64,000 nt of DNA from Hyphomicrobiales bacterium (GTDB lineage Bacteria; Pseudomonadota; Alphaproteobacteria; Rhizobiales; Rhizobiaceae), in the NCBI GenBank assembly GCA_900466605.1, contig UBMU01000008.1:186001-250000 (forward strand), read 5' to 3'. The notes beneath the pieces are model-generated. The model saw only the letters and a program-made list of their open reading frames with translations. It was not told the origin of the DNA and did not search any database. Shown here in pieces: positions 61,129 to 64,000 of this stretch. The translations under genes were made by a program, and so were the position numbers. Within the stretch, counting starts at the first letter, position 1, and every line of letters starts with the position of its first letter.

Positions 61129-61275
61129 GGAAGTTGCCCTTTGTTTATGGTTGATCCCCGAAAGGATACTGGCGGCTTCGCGCGGCTTTGCAAAGCGGCA
61201 TTCACTGCCTGCGTTAACGCAAGGCAGATATGCATTTCCGCCTGTTTCATAATGGAACATCGGCGGGTGCAGGCG

Positions 61276-63168
61276 CTATTCCGACGCTACCCTGTAGTCC
61301 AGCGAGGCCGAGCACGCCTCGATCGCATCCATCATTTTACCGAACCGCGGATGATCGCGCACCGAATCCAAGTCCGAATCATGCTTGAACCACAGGATCT
61401 GGTAGCATGATGACTGCGGCAGCAGCGCCTCCAGCATATCAAGCGCTGCGTCGCCCTCATTAAGCAGCGCATAGACGCAGGCAATATTGTACTGCGCGAC
61501 AATGTCATCCGGATCGATCATCTGGGCGCGCTTCACCCACTCTTTCGCTTTATCCGCCTCGCCGAGGTGAGCCAATGCAAGCGCCCCGCGATGAGCCGGC
61601 CCCGAATTTTCGGGATGGCGGTCCAAGGCGCGCTCTGCGCGCTCGACGCATAGGCGAGCCCAATTGTCGCAAGCCTCATGGAGCCCCAGCGATCGGCACG
61701 CACTCATCAGATGGATAGGCGAGAGATAATCGTCGGGGCGTATCTCGGCCGCCCTGGTGAAAAACGTGATCGCGCCTTCGAACTTCCCCTGCATGAACAG
61801 GAAGCGTCCGTAGTGGAAGTTCGCCTCGTAGAGGTCGGGCTCCAACGCCAGCGCCTTCTCGAACTCCACAACAGCTTCCTCGTCCCGTCCGTCCTGATGT
61901 AGGGCCAGCCCCCGCGAAGCATGGGCTTCCGCGAGATTAGGATCGAGTGCGAGCGCCTTGGCGCTCAGGCCAAGAATTCCTTGCAGCGTGTATTCGCCTG
62001 CATGCCAATCGCGCAGCGCCGACTCGCAATCCGCCATGCCAGCATAGGCACGCGCATAGTCCGGATCCAGTGCCACGGCTGTTGCGAACATGCGTCGCGC
62101 CAGAAGCAGATAGGGCCTTGTCCATGTGTGAGAAAGCTGCCGACCGCGCAGATAATAGGTATAGGCCTCGACATTGCTTGTCGGCTCGGCTTCGATCGCG
62201 CGCCGCTCTTCGGGCAGTAGCTTGACCTTGAGCTGGTCGACGATCGCATGAGTGATCTCGTCCTGAATGGCGAAGATATCGGTCAGATCACGATCGAACC
62301 GATCGGCCCACAGGTGCCCGCCATTCCGCGCATCGATCAATTGCCCCGTGATACGGACACGCTGCCCGACCTTGCGCACGCTTCCCTCGAGAACGAAGTC
62401 GACGCCAAGCTCGGCCGCGACCTGCTTCACCTGCACCGACTTACCCTTGTAGGTGAAGGCGGTGTTGCGCGCGACGACATAAAGCTTCGATATCTTCGAG
62501 AGATCGGTGATGATGTCTTCGGTAATGCCATCCGAGAAGTACTCCTGCTCGGCATCGCCGCTCATGTTGGTGAAAGGCAGCACAGCAACGAGCTGCTTGT
62601 GCTTTTCCCGGGCGGCGGTCAAAGCGGCCTTGTTGACCTTCAGCGGCAATGCCCGCCGCGGCGAAATCGCATAGACCCGAACCGGCTCCTTGATGTTCTT
62701 CAGCCGATGTTCGCCCCTGTCCTCGAACGACAGATCCAGGCGCGTTCCGACATGGTCCCTGACCGAGGCGGAGACCGCAATGCCACCCGGCTCAGCCAGC
62801 GTCTCCAGTCGAGCTGCGACATTCACGCCATCTCCGAAGATATCGCCTTCCTCAACGATCACATCGCCGAGATGGATGCCGATCCGGAATTCGATGCGCT
62901 TGTCTTCAAGGACAGTGAGGTTTCGCTGCACAGCCTCCCGTTGGATCTCGTCAGCGCATGCGACCGCGTTGACGATACTGGAGAACTCCACAAGCATCCC
63001 GTCACCCGTCAACTTGACGACGCGACCGCGGTGGTGAGCAATCTTCGGGTCGAGCAGCTCCGCGCGGCAGCTTTTCACCGCGTTCAGCGTCCCGGATTCG
63101 TCTGAACCCATCAATCGGCTATAGCCGACGATGTCTGCTGCGAGAATGGCTGCGAGACGGCGTTCCAA
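61276..63168 (-). CDS. class III adenylate/guanylate cyclase with TPR domain
   Basis: A 630-aa protein. Class III cyclase domain at about residues 1-170 (ILAADIVGYSRLMGSDESGT with the metal Asp, GRVVKLTGDGMLVEF with the second, DIFGDGVNVAARLETLAEPGG), then a CadC/TolB-like segment (VAVLPFTNMSGDAEQEYFSDGITEDIITDLSKI), then tetratricopeptide repeats to the end. This arrangement is expanded in rhizobia; the input signals are unknown. It has no membrane segment. Stands alone with a 215-bp spacer to dnaJ. Confidence 0.92.
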   Translation of the reverse strand: MERRLAAILAADIVGYSRLMGSDESGTLNAVKSCRAELLDPKIAHHRGRVVKLTGDGMLVEFSSIVNAVACADEIQREAVQRNLTVLEDKRIEFRIGIHLGDVIVEEGDIFGDGVNVAARLETLAEPGGIAVSASVRDHVGTRLDLSFEDRGEHRLKNIKEPVRVYAISPRRALPLKVNKAALTAAREKHKQLVAVLPFTNMSGDAEQEYFSDGITEDIITDLSKISKLYVVARNTAFTYKGKSVQVKQVAAELGVDFVLEGSVRKVGQRVRITGQLIDARNGGHLWADRFDRDLTDIFAIQDEITHAIVDQLKVKLLPEERRAIEAEPTSNVEAYTYYLRGRQLSHTWTRPYLLLARRMFATAVALDPDYARAYAGMADCESALRDWHAGEYTLQGILGLSAKALALDPNLAEAHASRGLALHQDGRDEEAVVEFEKALALEPDLYEANFHYGRFLFMQGKFEGAITFFTRAAEIRPDDYLSPIHLMSACRSLGLHEACDNWARLCVERAERALDRHPENSGPAHRGALALAHLGEADKAKEWVKRAQMIDPDDIVAQYNIACVYALLNEGDAALDMLEALLPQSSCYQILWFKHDSDLDSVRDHPRFGKMMDAIEACSASLDYRVASE

Positions 63169-63331
63169 GTGTCCCCCGGCGCTGCGATGTTATTGGGCTC
63201 GCTAATCTAACCCTTTATTATCTCGATGTCCCACCAATCATTTGGTTGATCCAAGATTATAGAACCATTTCGAATGTGAAATCGAGCCGCCGGGACAGGC
63301 CCGCTTAAACAAATCCAAAGAATATACAACA

Positions 63332-63361
63332 AAGGCCCGGCCGCGACAGCAACCGAGCCTT
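63332..63361 (-). terminator. terminator of dnaJ
   Basis: On the minus strand AAGGCTCGG and CCGGGCCTT pair with one G-T wobble around a 12-base loop, followed by TGTTGTATATT. It lies 22 bp past the dnaJ stop. Confidence 0.65.
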
Positions 63362-63383
63362 CAAGACAGCCGTATTTGACTGA

Positions 63384-64000
63384 TCAGTTCTCGAAGAATT
63401 CCTTCATCCGCGCGAAGAAACCCGTCGATTCCGGATTGTTCTCCTTTGAGGAAAGCTGCTCGAACTCCTGAAGCAGCTCCCGCTGCCGCTTCGTCAGCTT
63501 CTGCGGCGTCTCAATCTGGATCTGGATGTAGAGATCGCCCGTCTGAGGCGAACGCAGTACCGGCATCCCCTTGCTCTTCAGGCGGAACTGCTTGCCGGCC
63601 TGCGTGCCTTCCGGCACCGTCACGCGCGACTTCGTGCCGTCGAGCGTCGCCACGTCAAAAGTGCCGCCGAGGGCCGCCGTCGTCATCGAGATCGGAATCG
63701 TGCAGTAGAGGTCGGCCCCATCGCGCTGGTAGAACTCATGCGGCTTGACCGACAGGAAGATATAGAGATCGCCCGCCGGGCCGCCACGCGTGCCGGCCTC
63801 GCCTTCGCCCTGCAGGCGAATGCGCGTGCCGTCTTCGATACCGGCCGGAATGTTCACGGAAAGCGAACGTTCTTCGGTGACGCGGCCCTGGCCGTGGCAC
63901 TTCGTGCAGGGATCGGGAATGATGGTGCCGCGACCATGACAGGTCGGGCAGGTACGCTCGATCGAGAAGAAGCCCTGCGCTGCACGCACGCGGCCCGAAC
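63384..64000 (-). CDS. dnaJ: molecular chaperone DnaJ, C-terminal part (runs off the window)
   Basis: About 205 residues of the Hsp40 co-chaperone are visible, open to the window edge. The zinc-finger half is shown by [22 protein letters not shown] and [10 protein letters not shown], followed by the substrate-binding domain ([60 protein letters not shown]) and the C-terminal dimer part. The J-domain and the Gly/Phe region lie beyond 64000. A type I DnaJ, since the CxxCxGxG motifs are present. Confidence 0.93.
   Translation of the reverse strand, partial: SGRVRAAQGFFSIERTCPTCHGRGTIIPDPCTKCHGQGRVTEERSLSVNIPAGIEDGTRIRLQGEGEAGTRGGPAGDLYIFLSVKPHEFYQRDGADLYCTIPISMTTAALGGTFDVATLDGTKSRVTVPEGTQAGKQFRLKSKGMPVLRSPQTGDLYIQIQIETPQKLTKRQRELLQEFEQLSSKENNPESTGFFARMKEFFEN

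Overview
The window is a piece of alphaproteobacterial chromosome, most probably from a member of the Rhizobiaceae and best matching Rhizobium in the R. etli / R. leguminosarum sense. The reasons are family-level: a Sinorhizobium-type phospholipid N-methyltransferase, an MbfA ferritin-like/VIT1 protein behind an Irr-type (ICE) box, a TPR-linked class III nucleotidyl cyclase, an FzlA-like division protein next to queG, and high G+C coding sequence. Almost everything is ordinary chromosomal housekeeping with short accessory patches. I see no rRNA, tRNA, insertion sequence or CRISPR array.

Layout. 1-4560: a ugpBAEC-type glycerol-3-phosphate ABC operon on the minus strand behind a Pho-box-like direct repeat. 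4593-5871: yraN and rsmI. 6124-10646: dnaN, then a tight pmtA / histidine phosphatase / pyrF / DUF1330 run and an NDUFA9-like dehydrogenase. 10929-15019: a small secreted peptide with a strong terminator, uppP, and fzlA-queG-SDR. 15027-18637: an MFS transporter, an RlpA-like protein in a palindrome-rich upstream region, and an RsmB-type rRNA methyltransferase. 18678-23829: an iron-type operon (imelysin, di-haem DUF1111 protein, second imelysin, Tat-type DUF1513 protein) with an ICE-like box. 23892-36774: single metabolic and repair genes including guaA, ogt, ybaK, a MarR/GST divergent pair with duplicated operators, an M29 aminopeptidase and xseA.

36990-42075 is the most unusual stretch. It holds an orphan homologue of the gene-transfer-agent spike base protein, a small membrane protein, and a putative lipid-linked glycosylation locus: an STT3-like GT-C membrane protein divergent from a polyprenyl-phosphate-type GT2, a methyltransferase, an ArnE-like small transporter and a GtrA-like protein. 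42079-48402 carries oxidoreductases, a GNAT protein, an M15-like protein, a YciF-type ferritin-like protein and a LysR/aldo-keto reductase pair. 48502-57451 is the translation block pheT, pheS, rplT, rpmI and infC (ATT start). It is interrupted by a PepSY / response regulator / histidine kinase operon and a second secreted Gly/Ser/Asp/His-rich protein. 57630-64000 holds an alpha/beta hydrolase, a transglutaminase-like peptidase, mbfA with a near-perfect ICE box over its -10, an XRE regulator, a nucleotidyl cyclase and the 3' part of dnaJ.

Common themes are iron (imelysin operon, mbfA, YciF), phosphate and membrane lipid (ugp, pmtA, uppP) and envelope (RlpA, GH25, the GT-C locus). All functional names rest on motif and family recognition by eye. 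No database search was run.
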